A stretch of 64,000 nt of DNA from Pseudobdellovibrionaceae bacterium. Its GTDB lineage: Bacteria > Bdellovibrionota > Bdellovibrionia > Bdellovibrionales > UBA1609. Made by a program: the position numbers and the translations under genes. Of this stretch, positions 7,772-16,700 are shown piece after piece. The stretch is from NCBI GenBank assembly GCA_947444305.1, contig CANEZP010000010.1, positions 62,001 to 126,000 on the forward strand, given 5' to 3'. The notes below the pieces were generated by a model, which saw only the letters and a program-made list of their open reading frames with translations, had not been told where the DNA came from and did not search any database. The first letter of the stretch is position 1; the number at the start of each line of letters is the position of its first letter.

Positions 7772-8878
7772 ATGACTTCGCAATCCGAACCGCAACGTAC
7801 GCCGCTCTGTGAAGAGCACATCGCCCTCGGCGCCAAAATGGTCGATTTCGCCGGCTGGTACATGCCCGTGTCTTACCAAGGTTTGCGCGAGGAGCATTTA
7901 GCCTGCCGCGCGGCCGTCGGGCTTTTCGACGTTTCGCACATGGGTGAAGTGCGTATCAAAGGCCCGAACGCTTTAGCCACGGTCGAATGGCTCACCACAA
8001 ACTACGCCGGCAAATTGAATAACGGCCAAGCGCAGTACTCGCTTTTGCCGAATGACCAAGGTGGTTTGGTCGACGACTTGATCGTCTACTGCGTCGAAAA
8101 AGATGCGGACTATTTGCTGTGCGTGAACGCTTCGAACACCGAAAAAGATTTTAAATGGATGCTCGAAAATAATCGCGGCGCCGACATCACGAACGAAAGT
8201 TCGAGTTGGGGTCAGATCGCGGTTCAGGGACCAAAGGCGATGATCTTGGCCGAGCGCGTTTGCGGTGAAGCCGTGCTGAATATTCCTTCTTTCGAATTCC
8301 GCACGATCGCCTACGGCGGTGATCACTTGCTCGTCGCGCGTACCGGATACACGGGGGAAGACGGCGTCGAAATATTTGTTCCTTCTTCGCGAACGGCTGA
8401 CCTGTGGCGGGATCTCTTAGCGCAGGGCAAAGATCTCGGTGTGACACCGGTCGGTCTCGGCGCGCGCGATACTTTGCGCACCGAGATGAAATACCCGCTC
8501 TACGGTCACGAGATCGATGATCATTCGAACCCTTACTCCGCGGGCCTCGGCTGGGTCGTAAAGCCCGACAAAAAAGATTTCGTGGGCCGCGCAAAAATTT
8601 TGGCCGGCAAAGAAGCGGGCCTGCCGCGCAAACTCGTAGGTCTAAAAATGCTGGAGCGCGGAATCGCCCGCCAAGGTTACAAATTGTTCTCCACCGAAGG
8701 TACCGAGATCGGTGTAGTGACGAGCGGTACTCCGTCGCCGTCGTTGAACGAAAATATCGGCGTCGCCTACGTCGAAAAACAGTGGGCGGCGGACGGAAAA
8801 CAGATTAACGTGGACATCCGCGGGCGCATGGTAAAAGCCGAGATCGTCCCGACCCCTTTCGTGAATAAAAAATCTTGA
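7772..8878 (+). CDS. gcvT: Glycine cleavage system T protein (aminomethyltransferase)
   Basis: GcvT transfers the methylene carbon from the lipoyl arm of H protein to THF, releasing ammonia. The 368-residue product has the N-terminal LGAKMVDFAGWYMPVSY segment, FDVSHMGE, and the C-terminal LGARDTLRTEMKYPLYGHE motif of the family. The ATG at 7772 is used; a TTG 36 bases upstream is unlikely. gcvH follows after 22 bases, so they form an operon. No gcvP is in this part of the window, so the P protein must be encoded elsewhere. No glycine riboswitch was recognisable in the 124-base leader. Confidence 0.95.
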   Translation: MTSQSEPQRTPLCEEHIALGAKMVDFAGWYMPVSYQGLREEHLACRAAVGLFDVSHMGEVRIKGPNALATVEWLTTNYAGKLNNGQAQYSLLPNDQGGLVDDLIVYCVEKDADYLLCVNASNTEKDFKWMLENNRGADITNESSSWGQIAVQGPKAMILAERVCGEAVLNIPSFEFRTIAYGGDHLLVARTGYTGEDGVEIFVPSSRTADLWRDLLAQGKDLGVTPVGLGARDTLRTEMKYPLYGHEIDDHSNPYSAGLGWVVKPDKKDFVGRAKILAGKEAGLPRKLVGLKMLERGIARQGYKLFSTEGTEIGVVTSGTPSPSLNENIGVAYVEKQWAADGKQINVDIRGRMVKAEIVPTPFVNKKS

Positions 8879-8900
8879 ATCTCTTATAAGGAGCACCGGC

Positions 8901-9290
8901 ATGTCGAACTTCAACGTCCCCGAGGAATACTACTACACTAAAGATCACGAGTGGGCTCAGGTCGACGAGAACGTCGTCACCGTCGGCATCACCGAATTCG
9001 CGCAAGACAATCTTGGCGAAGTGGTTTACGTCGAACTTCCTGAAGAAGGTCAAAAAGTCACCCAGGGTGAACCCTTCGGCGTGGTTGAGTCCGTCAAAGC
9101 GGTTTCGGATTTGATCGCTCCCGTTTCGGGCACTGTGATCGAAGTGAATTTGTCGATGTCGGAAAATCCCGGCACGTTGAACGACGACCCGATGAACGAC
9201 GGCTGGCTCATCCGCATCGAGATGGACACCGAAAAAGAATTGGCCGTGCTCATGCGCGCGCCCGATTACAAGAAGCTGATCAAAGTCTAA
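8901..9290 (+). CDS. gcvH: Glycine cleavage system H protein
   Basis: A 129-residue lipoyl carrier shuttling the aminomethyl group between P and T proteins. The lipoylated lysine is Lys66 in GVVESVKAVSDL, and the N-terminal YYTKDHEWA and C-terminal DGWLIRIE are characteristic. AAGGAG stands 7 bases before the ATG. The TAA shares its last base with the ATG of the next gene (TAATG), so an AgmX-like lipoprotein is translationally coupled to it, which is an odd partner. Confidence 0.96.
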   Translation: MSNFNVPEEYYYTKDHEWAQVDENVVTVGITEFAQDNLGEVVYVELPEEGQKVTQGEPFGVVESVKAVSDLIAPVSGTVIEVNLSMSENPGTLNDDPMNDGWLIRIEMDTEKELAVLMRAPDYKKLIKV

Positions 9291-9709
9291 TGAGCTTCGC
9301 GCGGTTTGTTTTCAGCGTGATGATTTTGTGGATCGCCGGGTGCGCAACGCCGGCCTCCCAAAATTCGACCGAGACGGAAGTCACAAGCCCCGCCGAAGTG
9401 ACGGGCGCGACCATGGACCGCGAAAAAGTCCGGCTCGCGATTCGTGAGCACCTCGTGCCGATTCGCCACTGTTACGAAAAAGAGCTGAAGACAAATCCAA
9501 AGCTCGAGGGCAAATTGATCCTCGAGTGGGACGTCGAAGGTTTGGGCAAAGTGACGAAGGTCACCGTGATCAAGTCGGTGAAGCCCAGCGTCGACGAGTG
9601 CATTTCGGAAGTGATCAAAGGAACCCTGTTCCCCTCGCTGCCGAAAGGTCAAATTGGCCGAATCCGTTATCCTTTTGTTTTTTCATCGACGCCGGTTAAA
9701 GGCGCCTAG
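9290..9709 (+). CDS. AgmX/PglI C-terminal-domain-like lipoprotein
   Basis: A 139-residue protein with a lipoprotein signal (W-I-A-G-C, Cys18). The mature part resembles the AgmX/PglI C-terminal or TonB-like domain common in deltaproteobacterial and Bdellovibrio proteins: I-R-x-H-L-x-x-I-R-H-C-Y-E, then L-E-G-K, then a Cys in V-D-E-C and a late FPSLPKG. The two Cys may form the usual disulfide. The function of such domains is poorly known; roles in gliding or envelope complexes have been suggested. It is coupled to gcvH by TAATG and followed by tRNA-Leu. Confidence 0.7.
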   Translation: MSFARFVFSVMILWIAGCATPASQNSTETEVTSPAEVTGATMDREKVRLAIREHLVPIRHCYEKELKTNPKLEGKLILEWDVEGLGKVTKVTVIKSVKPSVDECISEVIKGTLFPSLPKGQIGRIRYPFVFSSTPVKGA

Positions 9710-9730
9710 TACAATCTAATAATCATCCGG

Positions 9731-9814
9731 GCCCGGGTGGTGGAATGGCAGACACGCTGGTCTTAGAAGCCAGTGCCGTAAGGTGTGCAGGTTCAAGTCC
9801 TGTCCCGGGTACCA
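9731..9814 (+). tRNA. tRNA-Leu (anticodon UAG)
   Basis: An 84-base tRNA including encoded CCA. The acceptor GCCCGGG pairs with CCCGGGT, the anticodon arm CTGGT/GCCAG encloses loop CTTAGAA (anticodon TAG), there is a long variable arm as expected of class II tRNAs, and the T arm reads GGTTCAAGTCC. Sequence downstream (9867-9909) is shared with the other tRNA-Leu locus at 39.2 kb. Confidence 0.95.
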
Positions 9815-9866
9815 AATCTTCTCAACTTCTATGTTCGGCTGCGCCTCACCATTCTCAGCTTGGCTG

Positions 9867-9909
9867 TTGTGTTGTTCGTCTTCGGCTCACTGTTCGCGCA
9901 AACGCTCAC
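9867..9909 (+). repeat. 43-bp repeat in the 3' flank of tRNA-Leu (copy 1)
   Basis: Forty of 43 bases match 39319-39361, which lies at the same place downstream of tRNA-Leu(CAG); a shorter part recurs at 39750-39785. It contains CTTCGGCTCACTGTTCGCG. Possible meanings are a processed tRNA trailer, a repeat that targets tRNA genes, or the remnant of a common ancestral insertion. Confidence 0.75.
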
Positions 9910-9910
9910 C

Positions 9911-10034
9911 AACTCTCACATTTCTATTTGCCGGCGCGGGCTCCTGCCCTCGAACTTTTGGCTCGCGCATCGTGCGCGAGGTCCGCTGTGCGGACTGCCC
10001 AAAAGTGAGGCCGGCAAATAGAAATGCGAGAGTT
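9911..10034. repeat. T-shaped (A-B-B'-C-C'-A') palindromic element
   Basis: The outer arms 9911-9934 and 10011-10034 are inverted 24-mers with a single mismatch (a G-U pair in RNA). Inside, ACTTTTGG (9954-9961) pairs with CCAAAAGT (9999-10006) and CCTC (9948-9951) with GAGG (10007-10010). At the tip are two separate perfect hairpins: CTCGCGCA/TGCGCGAG with loop TCG (9962-9980) and GTCCGC/GCGGAC with loop TGT (9981-9995). The unit has no convincing coding frame. It could be a structured RNA, a non-autonomous mobile repeat of REP or MITE type, or a cruciform-forming DNA site. Confidence 0.8.
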
Positions 10035-10105
10035 GTCCCTTTGGATTTGTGGCGCGCGCACTGGTGCATTCGGACGGAGGCTTCGGCGTGTGTGTCGTTG
10101 TTCGT

Positions 10106-10218
10106 GGTGTATTTTTACAAGGCGTCGAGATGAACAAATTTGGGGTGTGCGGGGTTTGGGTTGGTTTTGAAAACGGCGAGGTTGTTTCTCGAGGTTGATT
10201 TGTTCATTTCGACGCCTT
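10106..10218. repeat. 113-bp palindromic repeat, copy 1
   Basis: It differs from copy 2 (10382-10494) at only three positions. Its ends, 10119-10139 and 10198-10218, are inverted 21-mers with one mismatch that stays paired as G-U in RNA. The loop side is G/T-rich and contains GTTTTGAAAAC and two CGAGGTTG blocks. Sequence before it (about 10030-10060) also has a diverged match before copy 2, so the whole duplication is about 190 bp. Non-coding; the nature is unknown. Confidence 0.8.
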
Positions 10219-10381
10219 TGGAAAATGTGGCGTCTCCGAATTCGGGTTTCGGGCCTTGCGCTTTGGGCTTTGGGAGTTACCCAAATTGAATACGTAAAAA
10301 TATGAGTGTTGCCTCTTTGGATTTGTTGGTGCGCGCAATCGCAAGGAATGAGTTAAGGCGTCTGCGTGAAGGAAGTCTTCC

Positions 10382-10494
10382 GGTGTATTTTTACAAGGCG
10401 TCGAAATGAACAAATTTGGGGTGTGTGGGGTTTTGGTTGGTTTTGAAAACGGCGAGGTTGTTTCTCGAGGTTGATTTGTTCATTTCGACGCCTT
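10382..10494. repeat. 113-bp palindromic repeat, copy 2
   Basis: This copy has perfect 21-base inverted ends (10395-10415 and 10474-10494). It is in the same orientation as copy 1, 276 bases downstream. The preserved pairing with few changes between copies suggests recent duplication or selection on the hairpin. Confidence 0.8.
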
Positions 10495-10524
10495 TTGTTT
10501 TTATGGCATGGACCTGTCTTAGGT

Positions 10525-10584
10525 AATCGTGTCTTTGGCGATCGTGTGTTTGGTGATCGTGTGTTTGGTGATCGTGTGTTTGGG
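10525..10584 (+). repeat. Four tandem 15-bp repeats before a lipoprotein gene
   Basis: The unit GATCGTGTGTTTGGT is present four times in a row (first and last copies slightly changed) and ends 26 bases before the ATG at 10611. Its position in the upstream region means copy-number change could alter expression; this is inference. Confidence 0.8.
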
Positions 10585-10610
10585 ATCGGGGCTTGTGATA
10601 GGGTAAGTTC

Positions 10611-11720
10611 ATGCAAAAGAAATTTAGATTTTATTTTTTGATTGGTGTTACCGGTTGCGTTCTCGCTTTGAGTTCTTGTGGGCATGCGCCGTTTCCGGAG
10701 AGTGATCATTATCAAAACGGTCGGTTTGAGAATCTTGGGCACGTTGGTGGTGGGAAAAGTTTTTGGGCCGTGCTTCGTTGGAAGCTCGCGTTTTCGGGTG
10801 AAGAGTGGCCCGAGATGGTGCTCGATAATGTGACGCCGGACTTTACGCAAAAACCCGGGCTGGGCCGCGCTTACGTGACGCTGATCAATCACGCGACCGA
10901 GTTGCTTCAGTTCGAAGGGTTGACCGTTCTTACGGATCCGGTTTTTTCCGAGCGGGTGAGTCCGTTTTCGTGGATCGGGCCCAAGCGCCATCGTTTGCCC
11001 GGCGCGACGATTGCCGAGTTGCCGAAGGTGGACGTCGTCGTCGTTAGTCACAATCACTATGACCACATGGACTTGGCTTCGTTGCTCGAGCTTGAGCGCA
11101 AAGATCATCCGAAATTTATCGTGCCTTTGGGCAACAAAAAAGTTTTGACCGAGGCAGGGCTGACCGACGTCGTGGAGCTGGATTGGTGGCAAGAGGTGAA
11201 GCTTGGGAGTAGAGGTGGAGATGAAAGTGGAAGCGGAAATGAGAGTGGGACTATCGCCGGGGAAGGAACTAGGAAACGGCCCGCGACTATTTCGCTCGTG
11301 CCGATGCAGCATTGGTCGCGGCGTGGGCTCGGGGATACGAACGAAGCGCTTTGGGGTGGTTACGTCATTCAGGCTTCGGGACTCAAGGTTCTTTTCGCGG
11401 GGGATACCGGTTACGGCGAGCAGTTCAAATTGATCGAACAAAAATTCGGGAGCATGGATTTGAGCCTACTGCCGATCGGGGCTTACGAGCCGCGTTGGTT
11501 TATGAAAGCGCAGCACATGAATCCGGAAGATTCGGTGCGGGCGCATTTAGATTTGAAATCAAGGCGAAGCATCGGCATGCACTTCGGGACTTTTCAACTG
11601 ACCGATGAGCGGATCGAAGAGCCGGTGACGGCGTTAAGGGAAAACTTGGTGAAGGCGAAGATCCCGGAAAATCTTTTCGCTGCCCCAAAGAACGGGCAGA
11701 CCGTAAGTTTCGGACTATGA
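10611..11720 (+). CDS. Metallo-beta-lactamase-fold lipoprotein (NAPE-PLD/UlaG-like)
   Basis: A 369-residue protein with a lipoprotein signal (L-S-S-C, Cys23). It carries the metal-binding H-x-H-x-D-H in VSHNHYDHMD, a later LVPMQHWSRRG, AGDTGY, and a final HFGTF histidine, the layout of NAPE-phospholipase-D or UlaG-like hydrolases. The substrate may be a phospholipid or lactone at the outer membrane. A Gly/Ser/Glu-rich insert at about residues 200-220 is encoded by unusually purine-rich DNA (around 11205-11270) and looks like a later insertion between the strands. The stop abuts the stop of the convergent gene. Confidence 0.8.
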   Translation: MQKKFRFYFLIGVTGCVLALSSCGHAPFPESDHYQNGRFENLGHVGGGKSFWAVLRWKLAFSGEEWPEMVLDNVTPDFTQKPGLGRAYVTLINHATELLQFEGLTVLTDPVFSERVSPFSWIGPKRHRLPGATIAELPKVDVVVVSHNHYDHMDLASLLELERKDHPKFIVPLGNKKVLTEAGLTDVVELDWWQEVKLGSRGGDESGSGNESGTIAGEGTRKRPATISLVPMQHWSRRGLGDTNEALWGGYVIQASGLKVLFAGDTGYGEQFKLIEQKFGSMDLSLLPIGAYEPRWFMKAQHMNPEDSVRAHLDLKSRRSIGMHFGTFQLTDERIEEPVTALRENLVKAKIPENLFAAPKNGQTVSFGL

Positions 11721-12239
11721 TTCTTCGTCGGGGTAGTTATCGAATTTTTCTTGCAGATACGAAAGGCAATTTTCGCGGAGAGCCGATTGGTTGGCGGAAT
11801 CCAACATCGAAGTATCCGTGGATGCGTCAATAACGAAGGAATATCTTTCGAAGTCTGGATTGTCGATTAACCCTTGGATGACGTGTGATTCTAAGGTCGA
11901 AGCTTGCGTGGCAAGATCTTGCATTCGGACCACCGCTTGATCGGCGAAAAACGTAACGCCGGCGACGGGAATGCGGCCCGCGAGAGCTAGCGTCAAACGC
12001 TCGCGCAATTTCGCTTTCATCGGCGGATCTAATTCGGTGAAACGCAACCAAAGTGTCCCGTGCACGTGGATGACTTGTTGATCGGGATCGATTTGGATTT
12101 GGTCCAAAGGAATTTTACGCAGAAAATAAACGAGATAATTATCAACCGAATAGCGCGGGTTATTCGGAAAGGTGATCGTCGCGGCGTGTGTGGAATTTAC
12201 AGCGGACCATGCAAGAAGAAGCGCGATAATCTTGATCAA
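11715..12239 (-). CDS. Exported protein of unknown function
   Basis: I place the start at a TTG (12239) because GGAGAG lies 6 bases upstream and the product then begins directly with a signal peptide (LIKIIALLLAW...THA). A longer frame from an ATG at 12305 would overlap the divergent gene and lacks such a site. The mature part of about 150 residues is beta-rich then helical, with a single Cys near the end. No family recognised. It is divergent from the beta-propeller gene at 12304, with about 64 bases between them. Confidence 0.6.
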   Translation of the reverse strand: MIKIIALLLAWSAVNSTHAATITFPNNPRYSVDNYLVYFLRKIPLDQIQIDPDQQVIHVHGTLWLRFTELDPPMKAKLRERLTLALAGRIPVAGVTFFADQAVVRMQDLATQASTLESHVIQGLIDNPDFERYSFVIDASTDTSMLDSANQSALRENCLSYLQEKFDNYPDEES

Positions 12240-12303
12240 AAAGAACTCTCCTAGTTTTGCGATTTGCCTTTGCAATTCAAGCGTCTTTTTGTGATGGTCG
12301 GCC

Positions 12304-13668
12304 ATGAATTACAACCGAATACTTCTGGGCCGGGTGCTTTTGGTCATTCTTGGCGTCGCCATCGGTTTCGTCACCGGTACCGGCACGGCTCACGCGCGGG
12401 GCGCGGATGCTCGGGATCATCACGGACGTAGAGAAATGACCAGCGCGCCGGTTTCCGTAACGTTAAACCGCTTCGGGCGGATTTCGCCGGGTGGCGGCTC
12501 GGGTTTGAAGTTCAACATCCGCGACGCCGAAATCAATTCGCCTAAGTCCGTGCGCTTCTCGGCTAACGGCATGAAGATGTACATAAATTCGCTTGAGGGT
12601 GCGCAAACGCTCGTTTATTCGTGGCCCGATCTGGTTAAACAAAAAACAATTACGCACAATTTTGGTGCCGGCGATGCGGCTTTGTTCGGGGGCGAAACGA
12701 CCGTTTTTAACTATCCCTATTATCAAGGACGCAAAGAGCCCAATATTTTTCGCGGCAAACCGGTCGAGAGCGAGTTGTCGCACGGAGGCCGCTACCTCTG
12801 GGTGCCGTACTATCGCCGCGATTTTGATCCTTCGGGACAATCGCCCTCGGCCGTCGCGATTGTCGATACGACCGTCGATGAAATCGTGCGCGTGATGCCG
12901 ACCGGGCCGATTCCTAAATACGTCGCGGTTTCTCCCGACGATCGCTACGTCGCCGTGACCCACTGGGGTGACAACACGATCGGTTTGATCGACACGTCCT
13001 CCGATGATCCCTGGGCTTGGCGTTACGTCGCGCATCTCACCGTGGAGTCGCGATTGTCACAAGCTGGTAAAGGTGGGACCGACCGCGATTCGACCTGCGG
13101 TTTTTGTTTGCGCGGATCGGTATTCACGCCCGATGGCCGGTATCTATTGGTTGCGCGCATGGGCGGCGGCGGCATCGCGGGGTTTGATGTTTCGTCCGGT
13201 GAATATTTAGGATCGGTGATGAACGTGGCCGCGACGCCGAGGCACTTGGTCATAAGTAAAGACGGGCAAACTCTTTATGCAAGTTCGAATAGCGCGGGTG
13301 CGGTGTCGGCGGTGCCGCTCGGTCATTTGTTGAACGAGCTTGAGCGAGCAAACGGGAAACGTATAGCCGGTCCGGCTTGGCGTTCGGTCCACGTCGGTCA
13401 CGGAGCGCGAACTCTAGACATCTCCGAAGACGGCCAATTTCTCTTCGTCGCCGTTAATCATTCAAGCGAAGTGGCCGTCGTTTTTGCGCCCGCGATGAAA
13501 GTCATAGCGCGCCATAAAGTCGATGCGTATGCCGTAGGGCTTGCGTTAGCGCCCGACGGCACCGCCGTTGTGTTAACCGCTCAGGGACGTTCGGGCCGCG
13601 GCGGCGGGAACTCCGTGAATCTCATTTCGATCGATGCGCGGTGGGCGCCGATTTTAACCCAGCGCTAA
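12304..13668 (+). CDS. Exported YVTN-type beta-propeller protein
   Basis: A 454-residue protein with an N-terminal membrane or signal segment (about residues 8-30) followed by repeated propeller blades. Recognisable blade motifs include SPDDRYVAVTHWGDNTIGLID, TPDGRYLLVARMGGGGIAGFD, SKDGQTLYASSNSAGAVSAV and APDGTAVVLTAQ. This is the lactonase/YncE-like seven-blade class, often periplasmic and binding ligands or DNA. Two Cys in CGFC may bind metal or form a disulfide. The substrate is not predictable. The downstream alpha-2-macroglobulin starts 79 bases later. Confidence 0.75.
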   Translation: MNYNRILLGRVLLVILGVAIGFVTGTGTAHARGADARDHHGRREMTSAPVSVTLNRFGRISPGGGSGLKFNIRDAEINSPKSVRFSANGMKMYINSLEGAQTLVYSWPDLVKQKTITHNFGAGDAALFGGETTVFNYPYYQGRKEPNIFRGKPVESELSHGGRYLWVPYYRRDFDPSGQSPSAVAIVDTTVDEIVRVMPTGPIPKYVAVSPDDRYVAVTHWGDNTIGLIDTSSDDPWAWRYVAHLTVESRLSQAGKGGTDRDSTCGFCLRGSVFTPDGRYLLVARMGGGGIAGFDVSSGEYLGSVMNVAATPRHLVISKDGQTLYASSNSAGAVSAVPLGHLLNELERANGKRIAGPAWRSVHVGHGARTLDISEDGQFLFVAVNHSSEVAVVFAPAMKVIARHKVDAYAVGLALAPDGTAVVLTAQGRSGRGGGNSVNLISIDARWAPILTQR

Positions 13669-13747
13669 GAATTGCTTCCCAAAGTCTAAGCTTGGTCTTC
13701 TAATTAATAGCCGACCATAATTTTCCGGCTTTTCATCGGGGGACCTC

Positions 13748-16700
13748 ATGCGTTTTCTTTCGCTCGCCTTAATTTTATTCTCTACGTTGGCCGTGCACGC
13801 GGGAGATTTGGAATTTCGCAATCTCACGGCCGAGGAAGGTGGCGAAAACTTCACCCTCCAGGTCGGTGTATCGGCGCCTAACGCGAGTGACGTTGACGGA
13901 TCTTATTACAACCGGGCTTCGACCACCTACGATTCGGTCGACCTCTACAATTACGTTCGCGTGACGCCTTCAACTAAATTTTCGGTCAGCACCAAGGGCG
14001 ACGGTTTTTTATTGGTGGGCGATTTCAAACCCGAAACGAAATACAAGGTGACGCTCAAGTCCGGGATGCATTCGAAAGAAGGCAATGTCTTAGACAAAGA
14101 AGTGACCAAGGAAGTCCGCACCGGCTCGTTTCGCCCGCGATTAATCTTTAAATCTAAAGCGCGTTACTTGCCCGGTTCGCTCCAGGGCGCGATCGCGTGG
14201 GAAGCGGTGAACGTCGAAGGGGTTGAGTTCGAAGTTAAACAAGTGTTCCCGCAGAACCTTCACCAATGGGTCAACAATAACGAAGCGGCTTCCGACTCCG
14301 TTTCGGAAACGGTCAAGACCATCACGCAGACCGTGAAGGGCCGCAAAAATAAAATCTCTAAAGGTAATTTCTCGCTCAACGGTCTGGACACGCTCGGTAA
14401 AGGTGTGTTCGTGGTCGTCGCGAAGCCGCCGCCCAAAAAAGCGGAAGCGCCGGCGGCCGTAAGCGCGCCGGGCGGCGAAGAGGGAGAAGGCGACGACGGC
14501 GCACCGATTCCCGATTACTTTCGCGGTGAATACGACCGCGCGACTTTGATCGTCACCGATTTGACCGTGGTCGCGAAGCGCGGCAAGCAGGACGTTCGCG
14601 TTTGGGTGATGAATACGCGTGATCTCCAGCCCGTGAAGGGCGCAACGGTCGAAGCCGTGGCGTACAGCAATCGCAAACTTGATCACTGCGTGACCGAGGG
14701 CGCCGGTGCCGAATGCGTATTGAAGTGGAAAGCTAACGGTGAGGTTCAACCTTACGCGCTGGTGGTTAAGACCGGCAAAGATATGACTTACGTTCGCTTC
14801 GAAGATCTCACGCTGCCCAACGACGCGTTCCACGCAGGTAAGCGCGAATTCAACGCGTCGGCCGGTGAGCTTGATGCCTACGTCTACGGTGAACGCAATC
14901 TGTACCGGCCCGGCGAAACTTTGAAGCTAGCCGCGATGGTCCGTAACAACAAGTTCGAAGCCGTACCTAAACTCCCGCTGCGCTGGACGATCACGAATCC
15001 GCGCGGCAAGGTCGTGCGCGAAAGCGTCAGCGAAACTTCCGACTTCGGGATCGCGCTCGCCGAATACCCTTCGAGCGCGGCAAGCGAGACCGGGAAATAT
15101 TCCGTCTCCGTCCACTCGGGCAAAAACTTACTGCACGAAACACCCGTGATGGTCGAAGAGTTCGTGCCGGAGCGGATCGGCTTAAAAGTCACGCCCGCGC
15201 AGGAAGTGGTCGTCGGTAAAGCGAGCGCACCGTTCAATATCTCGGCGCTTTATTTATTCGGACCGCCCGTCGCCGGCGGAGGTTATAAGATTTCTTGTTC
15301 GATGGCGCCCGCGTTTCGTGAAATACCTAATCGGCCCGGCTTTGCCACGGGTGTTTACACGAAAGAGCCGGCGCAAGCGGTGACCCTCGAAAGTAAAGAA
15401 GGCACGCTCGACGCGAAGGGCGGCATTCAAGAAGCCTGCGCGTACGATACGAAAACGGTCAAGCTAGCCGAAGCTTACCAGCTCCGCGCGAAAGTTGAGG
15501 TCAACGAATCCGGCTCGGGCCGCGCGACGATCAAAACGGGTTCGGCCTATTTCGCCGCGACCGATACGCTGGTCGGTCTAAAACTCGCCGGCACGAAAAA
15601 CCGCACGATCAACGTGACGGGCGGAATGTTTGATTTCAAAGGTTTGCCCAAAAACGCGAAGACGACCTTAAAATTGAAACTCTTCAATATTCGCGAGCAC
15701 TGGTTTTACACCTACGGCGGATACGATTCTTGGAAGGTGGAGGAAATCGTGACGCCCACCGCGGTCGAAAAGACGATCGAGGTGGACGGCAATAGTTTCG
15801 CGGCATCGCTCGAAGCGCCGGAGGGCTGGGGCCAATGGATGGTGCGCGCGGTAGATACCAAGTCCGGTTACACGGCCGATCTCCAAGCGGGACACATCGG
15901 TTGGTACTACTCGGAGCATTCGACCAAGCCGGGACTGCGCGCCGGCGAACCCAGCAATCTAAAGATTGAGTTGTCGAAGAACGAAGCTTCTCCCGGTGAC
16001 AAAATCGAGATCATGGCCGACGCGCCGTTTGCGGGCCGGTTGTTGTTCGCGTTCGAAACCGATTCGGTGGTCGAGAGCAAGTGGGTGGAGGTGAAGAAGC
16101 CGGGGCCCGTGAAATTGGAATGGAAAGTTCCGAACGTGCTGCCTAACGTTTACGTTACCGCCTTGCTGATGAAGGATCCGGTCGAATCCGGCGGCAAGCG
16201 CTTCATGCCCGCGCGCGCGTGGGGCGCGGCGAGCGTCCAAATCGTGCCTTCGGCCCAGCGTATGGACGTGACGATCAAACATCCCGAGATCAGCGAGAGC
16301 CGCAAGACGGTGACGATTGATCTCGGTAACTCCGCGAAGGTGGCGACCGAATACGAAGTCGCCGTCGTGGACGAAGGAATCTTGCAGATGACGGATTACA
16401 AATCTCCGGATCCGTTGAAACGCTTTTTCGAGGCGCGTGCGCTCGGCGTGAACAGTATCGAAACGATGGGGTGGACGGTCGCGATCGAGAATGCTTCCGG
16501 CAAAACTCCCGGTGGTGATATGTCGGGTGCGGCCGGTAATAAGAACATGCCGGTCAAATTGGTGTCGTTCTGGTTTCCGGCGGTGAAGTCGGACGGCTCG
16601 GGGCAAGCGCAGGTGCAAGTACCCTTACCGGCATTTCAAGGTAAAGTGCGTGTCATGGCGGTGGCCGGGGGCAAAAATAAAATGGGCTCCCATTCGAGCT

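Noticed and set aside
9745-10413. Short coding frames after tRNA-Leu(UAG)
   Set aside because: They run through palindromic repeats on both strands, and similar peptides arise only because the DNA is duplicated.
10106-10494. CRISPR-like array
   Set aside because: Only two copies of a 113-bp palindrome separated by 163 bases of partly similar sequence; the repeats are too long and too few, and no cas genes are near.
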